Source: Xanthomonas sp. Leaf148 (GTDB lineage: Bacteria; Pseudomonadota; Gammaproteobacteria; Xanthomonadales; Xanthomonadaceae). From it: a stretch of DNA of 64,000 nucleotides. The translations under genes and the position numbers were made by a program. The notes beneath the pieces are model-generated. The model worked only from the letters and a program-made list of their open reading frames with translations. It had not been told where the DNA came from and did no database searches. How positions within the stretch are numbered: the first letter of the stretch is position 1; each line of letters begins with the position of its first letter. The stretch covers positions 310,001 to 374,000 of the forward strand of contig NZ_LMOP01000001.1 of assembly GCF_001423585.1 (NCBI RefSeq), in the 5' to 3' direction. Below, piece by piece: positions 56,619 to 64,000 of the stretch.

Positions 56619-58043
56619 TCAACGATCGACCACCGCCACCGGTGCGGCGGGCGCTTCACCCTGCTTCCAGCCGCCCAGCGCCTTGTACACACCGACCACG
56701 CCGACATTGACTGCCGCCTCGGCCTGCGCCAACGCATCGTCTGCCGCCAGCTGGGTGCGCTGTGCATCCAGCAAGGTCAGGAAGTCTTCCGACCCCTCGC
56801 GGTAACGGATCTGTGCGAGCTGTTCGGCACGTCGCGCGGCATTGGCCTGGTCCACCACGATCGCCAGACGCGCCTGCTGCCGGCCGTAGCCGATCAAGGC
56901 GTTTTCAGTGTCTTCCAGTGCCAGCAACACCGTTTGCTGGTATTGCGCCAATGCACCGTCGGCTTGAGCCTTGCTGGCACGCAGGCGTGCACGCACGGTA
57001 CCGAAGTCGAATGCAGCCCAGCTGATCGACGGGGTGATCGACCAGGCCTTTGCGTTGCCCTGGGTCAACCTGGCCGCATCGCCGGACAGAAAGCCGACAA
57101 AGCCGCTCACGCTGATGCGCGGGAATAGATCGGCGGTGGCCACGCCAACCTGCGCGGTGGCTGCGGCCAGACGGCGCTCGGCGCTACGCACGTCCGGGCG
57201 CTGACGCAGCAATCCGGCCGTATCGCCCAGCGGCAACGGGCGCGCAAACGCCGGCATGCTGCGTGCGACCAGGGTGGCGTCCAGCGCATTCGGCTGCTGG
57301 CCGAGCAACACGGCAAGCCGATGCCGGTATTGCGCCTCGGCGGTTTCCAGCAATGGAATATCCGCTTCGATGGCCTTCAAACGCGCCAGGCTGCTCTGCA
57401 CATCCAGCTCGCTGCCGGCGCCCAGGTCCCAACGCGTCTGCGTCAGCTTCTGGGTATCGCGCAGATTGGTCAGGGTGCGCTTGGAGACATCGAGCTGCTT
57501 CTGGGTGCCGCGCAATTCGAAGTAATTGCGCGCCACTTCGGCTGCAACCGTGACCTGCACGTCCAGCAGGTTGGCCTGCTCGGCGTCGAGATCGGCGCGC
57601 GCCGCTTCCGAGGCGCGGCGCTGACGGCCGAACAGATCCAGCTCCCAGGCCGCATCCAGGCCCAGGGTGGTCTGTTCGGTGAGGAAGCGCTGATTGCCGG
57701 CGATCACCTGCTGCTGCTCGCGTCGATCGAAGCTGCTCTGCGCAGTGATATGCGGGGCCTGATCGAGACGACGCTCCACAAACACCGCACGTGCCTGCTT
57801 CACCCGCGACACCGCAATGCGCAGATCGTGGTTGGCGAACAACGCATCGCGCACCAGTTGCTCCAGCACCGGGTCGTCGAACTGCGACCACCAGTTGCCG
57901 ACCGGAGATTCAGCGCTGAAAGACGCATCCTGCGCGCCCTGTAGCGTGACCGAGGCGGGCGGGTCGGGCCGGTAATCCGGCCCCACCGCGCAACCGCTGA
58001 GCACCAGCGCAGCCAGCGCCGCGCCGAGCAATGTTCTTACCAT
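56619..58043 (-). CDS. RND efflux outer membrane lipoprotein (OprM/NodT family)
   Basis: Outer membrane channel of the tripartite pump. 474 residues: lipobox VLSGCA (Cys 18), CAVGPDYRPDPP, and two outer-membrane-factor repeats (LVRDALFANHDLRIAVSRVK in part, RPDVRSAERRLAAATAQVG in part). The start overlaps the SDR stop upstream by 7 bases. Last gene of the efflux operon. Confidence 0.94.
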   Translation of the reverse strand: MVRTLLGAALAALVLSGCAVGPDYRPDPPASVTLQGAQDASFSAESPVGNWWSQFDDPVLEQLVRDALFANHDLRIAVSRVKQARAVFVERRLDQAPHITAQSSFDRREQQQVIAGNQRFLTEQTTLGLDAAWELDLFGRQRRASEAARADLDAEQANLLDVQVTVAAEVARNYFELRGTQKQLDVSKRTLTNLRDTQKLTQTRWDLGAGSELDVQSSLARLKAIEADIPLLETAEAQYRHRLAVLLGQQPNALDATLVARSMPAFARPLPLGDTAGLLRQRPDVRSAERRLAAATAQVGVATADLFPRISVSGFVGFLSGDAARLTQGNAKAWSITPSISWAAFDFGTVRARLRASKAQADGALAQYQQTVLLALEDTENALIGYGRQQARLAIVVDQANAARRAEQLAQIRYREGSEDFLTLLDAQRTQLAADDALAQAEAAVNVGVVGVYKALGGWKQGEAPAAPVAVVDR

Positions 58044-58768
58044 GGCAAGGTGTCTCCCAAGTGGGTGTAGCTGCCGGTGGGGCCGTGCGCATCGATCAAT
58101 GCCATCTGCACGCTGCTGTGTGCGCCCTGCTCGATGTCGATCTCGCCCTCACCACCGTTCATGTCGGTTTTGACGTAGCCCGGATGGATGGCGTTGACCT
58201 TGATCGAGGTGTCGCGCAGCTCGTAGGCCAGATGCACGGTCCAGCTGTTCAAGGCGCTCTTGGAGGCGTTGTAGGCAGGCACCTTGAAAGTGTAGATCGG
58301 CGAGCTGGGCTCGCTATGCAGCGTCAGCGAGCCGAGAACGCTGGACACGTTGACGATACGGCCGGCCAGCGAACGCTGCAGCAGCGGCAGGAACGCCTTG
58401 GTCACGCCGACCACCGCAAACAGATTGGTGTCGAAGGTGCGCTTCCAGGTGTCCAGGCTTTGCTCGGACGGCTTGCGCTGGGTGTCGTCGATCATGATGC
58501 CGGCGTTGTTGACCAGGATGTCCAGGTGGCCGTGACGCTCCTTCACCGTGCCGACTGCCGCGGCGATGCTGATGTCGTCGTTGACGTCCAGTTGAATCGC
58601 TTCCACCGGCAGGCCTTCGGCCTGCAGCTTGAGTGCAGCGGCCACTGCGTCGTCGCGCTTGCGACCGGCCAGCAGCGTGTGCACGCCGGCCTGTGCGAGT
58701 TGACGAACGGTTTCCAGGCCGATGCCGCGGGTGGCGCCGGTGACCAGTGCGATCTTGGTGTTGCTCAT
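58037..58768 (-). CDS. Short-chain dehydrogenase/reductase
   Basis: 243 residues, classical SDR: NADP-site GATRGIGLETVRQL with LAGRKRDD, NNAG (ILVNNAGIMIDD), catalytic Ser in VNVSSVLGSLT, YNASK (Tyr-x-x-x-Lys) and HPGYVKTDMNGG. Similar to carbonyl-reductase-like enzymes; substrate unknown. It starts at MSNTKIALVTG and lies between the pump gene (36 bases after it) and the outer-membrane factor. Confidence 0.94.
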   Translation of the reverse strand: MSNTKIALVTGATRGIGLETVRQLAQAGVHTLLAGRKRDDAVAAALKLQAEGLPVEAIQLDVNDDISIAAAVGTVKERHGHLDILVNNAGIMIDDTQRKPSEQSLDTWKRTFDTNLFAVVGVTKAFLPLLQRSLAGRIVNVSSVLGSLTLHSEPSSPIYTFKVPAYNASKSALNSWTVHLAYELRDTSIKVNAIHPGYVKTDMNGGEGEIDIEQGAHSSVQMALIDAHGPTGSYTHLGDTLPW

Positions 58769-58804
58769 GTGGTGAATCCTCTTCAATTGGGGGAAGTGAT
58801 TGGC

Positions 58805-61800
58805 TTACGCCTTGACCGTGTCATGCGAAACGGCGGCCGGTGCAGCGGGCCCGCGACGGGTCACCCACTTGCGCAGCGCCACGTAGAACACGGGGGTCAG
58901 GAACAGGCCGAACAAGGTCACGCCCAGCATGCCGGCGAACACGGTGATACCGGTGACCGAGCGCACTTCGGCGCCGGCGCCATGGCCGAACACCAGCGGC
59001 ACGGTGCCGGCGATGAAGGCGATGGAGGTCATCACGATCGGGCGCAGACGCAGGCGGCAGGCTTCCAGCGCGGCCTCGACAATGCCCTTGCCGTGCATCT
59101 CCAGCTCGCGGGCGAATTCCACGATCAGGATCGCGTTCTTGCACGCCAGGCCCATCAACACCACCAGGCCCACCTGCACGAACACGTTGTTGTCGCCGCC
59201 AGTGAGCCACACACCGAACAACGCAGACAGCAAGGTCATCGGCACGATCAGGATCACCGCCAGCGGCAGGGTCCAGCTTTCGTACAACGCGGCCAGCACC
59301 AGGAACGCCAGCAACACCGCCATCGGGAACACGATCAATGCCGAGTTGCCCTGCGTGGACTGCTGATAACTCAGGTCGGTCCATTCGATGTTCATGCCGT
59401 TGGGCAATACCTTCGGTGCCATGCCGGCCAGCGTGTGCATCGCCTCGGTGGACGACAGCACGCGCGGGTCCGCTTCACCGATCAGATCGGCAGCCGGGTA
59501 GCCGTTGTAGCGGATCACCGGATCCGGGCCGTAGGTCTGGCCCAGCGTGACCATGCTGCCGATCGGCACCATTTGGCCGTTGGCATTGCGGGTGCGCAGG
59601 TTGGCAATGTCTTCGACGCTGTCGCGGAACTGTCCATCGGCCTGGGCGATCACCTGATAGGTGCGACCGAAGCGATTGAAGTCGTTGATGTACGACGAGC
59701 CCAGGTAGGTCTGCAGCGTGTCGAACAGATTGGTCAGCGGCACGCCCTGCGCTTTGGCCTTGTCGCGGTCGACCTTGGCATCGAGCTGCGGCACGTTGGC
59801 CTGGTAGGTACCGATCGGGAACTGCATGCCCGGCGTTTGTGCGATCGCACCGGACATCGCATTCACCGCACTCTGCAACTGGCCATAGCCCAGACCTGCA
59901 CGGTCCTGGATATACAGCGAGTAGCCCGAGCCCTGGCCCAGACCCAGAATCGGCGGCGGCATGAAGGCGAACGCAAAGCCCTGCTGGATCTGGCTGATAC
60001 GTGCGTTGATTTCCGCATTGATCTGCGCGGCGGTACGGGTGCGCTGACTGAACGGCTTGAGCGTCAGAAACACCGTGCCGGTATTGGGCGTGTTGGTGAA
60101 CTGCAGCGGATTCAAACCCGGGAACGCAATCGCATGGTCCACGCCTTCGGTCTGCAGCGCGATCTGGGTGATCTGACGGATCACCTCATTGGTGCGCTCC
60201 AGCGAAGCGCCTTCCGGCAGCTTGGTACCGGCGATCAGGTACAGCTTGTCCTGGGTCGGAATGAAGCCGCCCGGCACGATCTTGAACATGAAACCGGTGC
60301 CGACCAGCAGCAGCAGATACACCATGAACACCGCGCCACGCTTGCCCAGCGCACGCGACACCGCGCCCTGATACTTGTGCGAGCTGCTGTTGAAGAAGCG
60401 GTTGAACGGGCGGAACAGCCAACCGAACAAACGATCGATCAACCGCGACGGGCCGTCCTTCGGCGCGTCGTGCGCCTTGAGTAGCATGGCTGCCAGCGCC
60501 GGCGACAAGGTCAGCGAGTTGATCGCCGAAATCACCGTGGAAATGGCGATGGTCACCGCGAACTGCTTGTAGAACTGACCGGTCACACCCGACAGGAACG
60601 CCATCGGCACGAACACTGCGCACAGCACCAGCGCGATGGCGATGATGGGCCCGGACACTTCGCGCATCGCCTGATGCGCAGCTGCCAGCGGGGTAAGACC
60701 TTCTTCGATATTGCGCTCGACGTTTTCCACCACCACGATCGCATCGTCGACCACGATGCCGATCGCCAACACCAGGCCGAACAGGCTCAAGGTATTGATC
60801 GAGAACCCCAGCAGATACAGCGCCGCAAACGTGCCCACCACCGACACCGGCACCGCCAGCAACGGAATGATCGAAGCGCGCCAGGTCTGCAGGAACAGGA
60901 TCACCACCAGCACCACCAACAGCACCGCTTCCAGCAGCGTGTGCACCACGGCGCTGATCGAGTCGCGCACGAACACGGTGGGGTCATACGCTGCCGACCA
61001 GGCCATGTCCTGCGGGAACTGCTTTTCCAGCTCGGCCATCTTGGCGCGCACGGCGTCCGACAATTCGATCGCGTTGGCACCGGGCGACTGGAACACGCCC
61101 ATGCCCACCGCGTTCTGGTTGTCCAGCTGCGAACGCAAAGTGTAGTTGCCGGCGCCCAGCTCCAGACGCGCCACATCGCTCAAGCGCACGATCTCGCCGC
61201 TGTTGCCGCTGCGGATCACGATGTTGCCGAACTCTTCTTCGGTGGTCAGGCGGCCCTGCGCATTGATCGAGAGCAGGAAGTCGCTCTTGTTCGGCATCGG
61301 CTCGGCGCCGAGCTGGCCGGCGGAGACCTGCACGTTCTGTTCGCGGATCGCAGCGACCACGTCGCTGGCGGTGAGCCCGCGCGCGGCCACCTTGTCCGGA
61401 TTCAGCCAGATACGCATGGCGTAGTCGCCCGAACCGAAGATCTGGATCTGGCCCACGCCGGGCAGACGCGACAGCTCGTCCTTGACCTTCAAGGTGGCGT
61501 AGTTGCTCAGGTACAGCGAGTTGTACTTGCCCTTGGGCGAGGTCAGATGCACCACCATGGTCAGCGTCGGCGACTGCTTTTGGGTGGTCACACCCTGCCG
61601 GCGCACGTCTTCGGGCAGACGCGCCTGCGCCTGGCTGACGCGGTTCTGCACCTGCACCTGTGCCTGGTCCGGATCGGTGCCGGGCTTGAAGGTCACGGTG
61701 ACCACCAGCACGCCGTCCGAGCCGGCCACCGACTTCATGTACATCATGTTTTCGACGCCGTTGATCGCTTCTTCAAGCGGCGTGGCGACGGTCTCGGCAA

Positions 61801-61975
61801 TGACCTTGGGGTTGGCGCCCGGATACACCGCACGCACCTGCACGCTCGGCGGTACCACTTCGGGGTATTCGCTGATGGGCAGCAGCGGCATGGCGATCAG
61901 GCCGGCCGCGAAGATGATGATCGACAGCACCGCGGCAAAGATCGGCCGGTCGATGAAAAAACGGGAAAAGTCCAT
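58805..61975 (-). CDS. RND efflux pump inner membrane transporter (HAE1 family)
   Basis: Proton-driven drug exporter, 1056 residues, typical of AcrB-type pumps. It begins MDFSRFFIDRPIFAAVLSI. The proton-relay Asp pair is in GIVVDDAIVVVENVER. Other motifs are PGANPKVIAETVATPLEEAI, GGFIPTQDKLYLI, and the C-terminal VTGITVFAGMLGVTLFGLFLTP (in part). It lies between the adaptor and an SDR gene. Probable substrates are antibiotics or plant phenolics. Confidence 0.97.
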   Translation of the reverse strand: MDFSRFFIDRPIFAAVLSIIIFAAGLIAMPLLPISEYPEVVPPSVQVRAVYPGANPKVIAETVATPLEEAINGVENMMYMKSVAGSDGVLVVTVTFKPGTDPDQAQVQVQNRVSQAQARLPEDVRRQGVTTQKQSPTLTMVVHLTSPKGKYNSLYLSNYATLKVKDELSRLPGVGQIQIFGSGDYAMRIWLNPDKVAARGLTASDVVAAIREQNVQVSAGQLGAEPMPNKSDFLLSINAQGRLTTEEEFGNIVIRSGNSGEIVRLSDVARLELGAGNYTLRSQLDNQNAVGMGVFQSPGANAIELSDAVRAKMAELEKQFPQDMAWSAAYDPTVFVRDSISAVVHTLLEAVLLVVLVVILFLQTWRASIIPLLAVPVSVVGTFAALYLLGFSINTLSLFGLVLAIGIVVDDAIVVVENVERNIEEGLTPLAAAHQAMREVSGPIIAIALVLCAVFVPMAFLSGVTGQFYKQFAVTIAISTVISAINSLTLSPALAAMLLKAHDAPKDGPSRLIDRLFGWLFRPFNRFFNSSSHKYQGAVSRALGKRGAVFMVYLLLLVGTGFMFKIVPGGFIPTQDKLYLIAGTKLPEGASLERTNEVIRQITQIALQTEGVDHAIAFPGLNPLQFTNTPNTGTVFLTLKPFSQRTRTAAQINAEINARISQIQQGFAFAFMPPPILGLGQGSGYSLYIQDRAGLGYGQLQSAVNAMSGAIAQTPGMQFPIGTYQANVPQLDAKVDRDKAKAQGVPLTNLFDTLQTYLGSSYINDFNRFGRTYQVIAQADGQFRDSVEDIANLRTRNANGQMVPIGSMVTLGQTYGPDPVIRYNGYPAADLIGEADPRVLSSTEAMHTLAGMAPKVLPNGMNIEWTDLSYQQSTQGNSALIVFPMAVLLAFLVLAALYESWTLPLAVILIVPMTLLSALFGVWLTGGDNNVFVQVGLVVLMGLACKNAILIVEFARELEMHGKGIVEAALEACRLRLRPIVMTSIAFIAGTVPLVFGHGAGAEVRSVTGITVFAGMLGVTLFGLFLTPVFYVALRKWVTRRGPAAPAAVSHDTVKA

Positions 61976-62079
61976 TGGGGTGGTCCTGAAAGAGGTTGCC
62001 GCCGGGTGGCGGCGCGGCACAGCGGCCCCGATCCGGTCTGGGTGTCAGGCCGGTGGTCGAAGCGCGATGCAGCGATGAA

Positions 62080-63270
62080 TCAGTTCGACGCGGTGCGTTT
62101 GTCCGATGCGGCGGCCATGGCCACGGCCTTGGCATCGACCGGCATGCCGGGCATGAAGATCTTCTGCACGCCATCGACCACGACGCGGTCGCCCGCGGCC
62201 AGACCCTTGCGCACGATGCGCAGCCCATCGGCACTGCGACCAAGCTCCACATCGCGACGCTGCGCCTTGCCATCCTTGTCGACCACGTATACGTATTTGC
62301 GGTCCTGGTCGGTCAACACGGCTTTTTCGTCGACCAGCATGGCCTTGAACTGGCCGCTGCCCAGCAACTGCACGTGCGCATACAGGCCCGGCGTGAACTG
62401 CCGCTGCGCGTTGTCGAGCACGGCACGCACCCGAATGGTGCCGGTGCTGCGGGTTACCTGGTTATCCAGGAAATCCACGCGCCCGGCGTGCGGGAAGCCC
62501 TGCTCGCCGACCAGGCCGATACGCACCGGCAACTCGCCGCCGCGTTCGTCCGGACGCTCGCCGTTGCGGGCCATCTGCGAGTAGCGCAGGAAGGTGCCTT
62601 CGTCGGCATCGAAGTAGACGAACACCTTGTCCAGCGACACCAGCGTGGTCAGCACGCTGGCGCTGTCGCCGGCGGTGACCAGGTTGCCGGCGGTGACCAT
62701 CGCACGCCCGGCGCGGCCGTCGATCGGCGCGCGCACGCGGCTCCAGTCCAGATTGAGCTTGGCGGTGTCCACTGCCGCTTGTGCGGCCAGCAGATCGGCA
62801 TCGGCCTGATCGGCGGCGGCGCGACGCTGCTCCCAGATTTCGGTGGAAATGGCCTGCTGGTCGGAGAGTTTGCGCGCACGTGCCGCTTCGCTGCGCGCCA
62901 GCGTGGCCTGGGTGCGGGCCCGCACCATCGCTGCGTTGGCGCGGGCGAAATCGGCGCGGTAGCTACGGTCGTCGATGCTGAAGAGCACATCGCCCTTCTT
63001 CACTTCGGCGCCTTCGGTGTAATTCACCTTGTCGATGTAGCCGGACACGCGCGGGCGCAATTCGACGCTTTGCACCGCCTCGATGCGGCCGCTGAATTCG
63101 TCCCACTGGCTGATCTCTTTCATCAGCACCGGCGCGACGCTGACGCTGGGCGGCGGCGGCGCGCCGGTCTGCGCGGCACCGCCGCCGCAGGCGGCAAGCA
63201 CGACCGCGAGCACGGCGCCCGTCAGAACAGTACGCATCGGAAAACGGAACGGGGTGGCGTTCGGGGTCAT
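62080..63270 (-). CDS. RND efflux periplasmic adaptor (membrane fusion protein)
   Basis: AcrA-like adaptor, 396 residues: lipobox LAACGGG (Cys about 30), then VAPVLMKEISQWDEFSGRIE, VELRPRVSGYIDKVNYTEGA, helical hairpin (about 115-180), DGRAGRAMVTAGNLV and the beta-barrel. A tail with AVAMAAASDKRTASN. The start at MTPNATPF is chosen because it overlaps the SDR stop (ATGA) and begins the signal peptide. First pump gene after the SDR. Confidence 0.95.
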   Translation of the reverse strand: MTPNATPFRFPMRTVLTGAVLAVVLAACGGGAAQTGAPPPPSVSVAPVLMKEISQWDEFSGRIEAVQSVELRPRVSGYIDKVNYTEGAEVKKGDVLFSIDDRSYRADFARANAAMVRARTQATLARSEAARARKLSDQQAISTEIWEQRRAAADQADADLLAAQAAVDTAKLNLDWSRVRAPIDGRAGRAMVTAGNLVTAGDSASVLTTLVSLDKVFVYFDADEGTFLRYSQMARNGERPDERGGELPVRIGLVGEQGFPHAGRVDFLDNQVTRSTGTIRVRAVLDNAQRQFTPGLYAHVQLLGSGQFKAMLVDEKAVLTDQDRKYVYVVDKDGKAQRRDVELGRSADGLRIVRKGLAAGDRVVVDGVQKIFMPGMPVDAKAVAMAAASDKRTASN

Positions 63271-64000
63271 GGAGAGATCTCTCGAGTGGGGATGGGCAAA
63301 TGCAGACCGGCCAGCCGGTCCACCGACGGCGCGGTAGAAAGACGACGACTGACGGTCACGATGGGTTGTCCGGGCTGGCCAGGCCCGGCGATGAGCGAGA
63401 CGGCGGCGCGGCCGACATCCACGGCGCGAATCCATTCCGGGCACGCGTCCTTGGCACGGCCCGGCGTGCACACCGGTTGTTCGACCGAGAGCAGATGCAC
63501 GCGCACGCCCAGCGGTTTGGCTTCTTCATGCAGCACCTGGGCGAGCATGCGGATGGCGGCGGCGGCCACCGAACTGTCGCCGTGCGCCGCCCAGGCGCGC
63601 AGCGCGCACGGGCTGCCAAGCAACAGATAGCGGCCGCCGCCGTCGGCTTCGGCCAGCAGCGGCAGCAGGTGACGAGCCGCCGCCAGATGCGGCAGCACGT
63701 CGCGCTCCAGGCGCCGACGCAGCGCCGTCACCGGCCGATCCAGCAAGCGCCCGGCCTTCCGCGGGCTGCCCAGGCTGGCGATCACTGCGCCCAAGGGGCG
63801 CGACCGCTGCGCCAGCTCGGTGGCCAGCGCCTGTGCCGAGGCGTCATCGGCCACCGAGCCTTGCAGGGTCTCCAGCAGCGGGGCATTGCCATGCTGCGCG
63901 CGTAGCGCGTCGAGCTTGGCGGCATCGCGTCCAATCACCAACACCGGCATGCCGGCGTCGAGCAACGCGGTGACGATCCCGGCACCAACGTTGCCCGCAC
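63267..64000 (-). CDS. NAD(P)-dependent oxidoreductase, SDR type (partial, runs off the right edge)
   Basis: The visible 243 residues enter at AGNVGAGIVTALLDAGMPVL, the middle of the Rossmann nucleotide-binding motif, so only about 10-20 N-terminal residues are missing. Later parts are SDR-like (AVIASLGSPRKAG, LLLGSPCAL, IRMLAQVLHEEAKPLGVRVH) but the catalytic Tyr-x-x-x-Lys is not evident, suggesting an atypical member. It overlaps the adaptor start (ATGA) and thus leads, or belongs to, the efflux operon; a regulator may lie beyond the window. Confidence 0.8.
   Translation of the reverse strand, partial: AGNVGAGIVTALLDAGMPVLVIGRDAAKLDALRAQHGNAPLLETLQGSVADDASAQALATELAQRSRPLGAVIASLGSPRKAGRLLDRPVTALRRRLERDVLPHLAAARHLLPLLAEADGGGRYLLLGSPCALRAWAAHGDSSVAAAAIRMLAQVLHEEAKPLGVRVHLLSVEQPVCTPGRAKDACPEWIRAVDVGRAAVSLIAGPGQPGQPIVTVSRRLSTAPSVDRLAGLHLPIPTREISP

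Overview
The window is chromosomal DNA of a Xanthomonas-like gammaproteobacterium (Xanthomonadaceae). The evidence is the high G+C, the tmRNA tag ANDDNYGSDFAIAA, the divergent fur/omlA pair, the hrcA-grpE-dnaK-dnaJ order, the YtrA-type regulator operon with a GGTG-N16-CACC operator, and hairpin repeats of the kind scattered through xanthomonad intergenic DNA. It is mostly core genome, densely packed, with many ATGA stop/start overlaps. I saw no prophage, insertion sequence, CRISPR array or tRNA gene.

Layout. 0-6.5 kb (minus strand): an OafA/YrhL-type acyltransferase, then fkpA-like PPIase, ugd, slyX and a DUF2058 gene, and a glutathione peroxidase. 6.5-11.1 kb (plus): a YtrA-type GntR regulator with an ABC-2 transporter, a GSGD-repeat exported protein and two small lipoproteins. 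11.2-17 kb: fumC, a CNNM/CBS membrane protein, purB and a DUF3060 lipoprotein. 17.2-29.9 kb (plus): a ribosomal oxygenase with an acidic tail, a GNAT/DUF7931 protein, sucA-sucB-lpdA (2-oxoglutarate dehydrogenase), a LOG enzyme, yigZ, an MsbA-like exporter and a LysR regulator. 30-34.1 kb (plus): an export-like operon of an ABC exporter homologue whose nucleotide-binding domain has lost its catalytic motifs, an HlyD-type adaptor and a TolC-type protein. 34.1-36.3 kb: a gene-poor stretch with a lower-G+C part, carrying a probable orphan Imm10-type immunity gene.

36.3-49.1 kb: tyrA-pdxY; the heat-shock operon hrcA-grpE-dnaK-dnaJ; recN; fur opposite omlA (bamE); ratA-rnfH opposite smpB. 49.2-52.3 kb: a large cytoplasmic alpha/beta-hydrolase plus subtilisin fusion lying between smpB and ssrA, then tmRNA itself with promoter and terminator. 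52.3-56.5 kb: two tiny genes, two GGDEF proteins and a frameshifted small gene. 56.6-64 kb (minus): a tripartite RND efflux operon interleaved with two short-chain dehydrogenases; the first of these runs off the right edge.

The strongest candidates for something undescribed are the dead-ATPase tripartite exporter operon (29973-34130) and the hydrolase-protease fusion beside ssrA (49227-51674). Smaller points are the YtrA operator sitting on the -10 box, a 14-unit TTGGTK hexamer array, a 25-bp degenerate tandem array, and a Fur protein with no cysteines.
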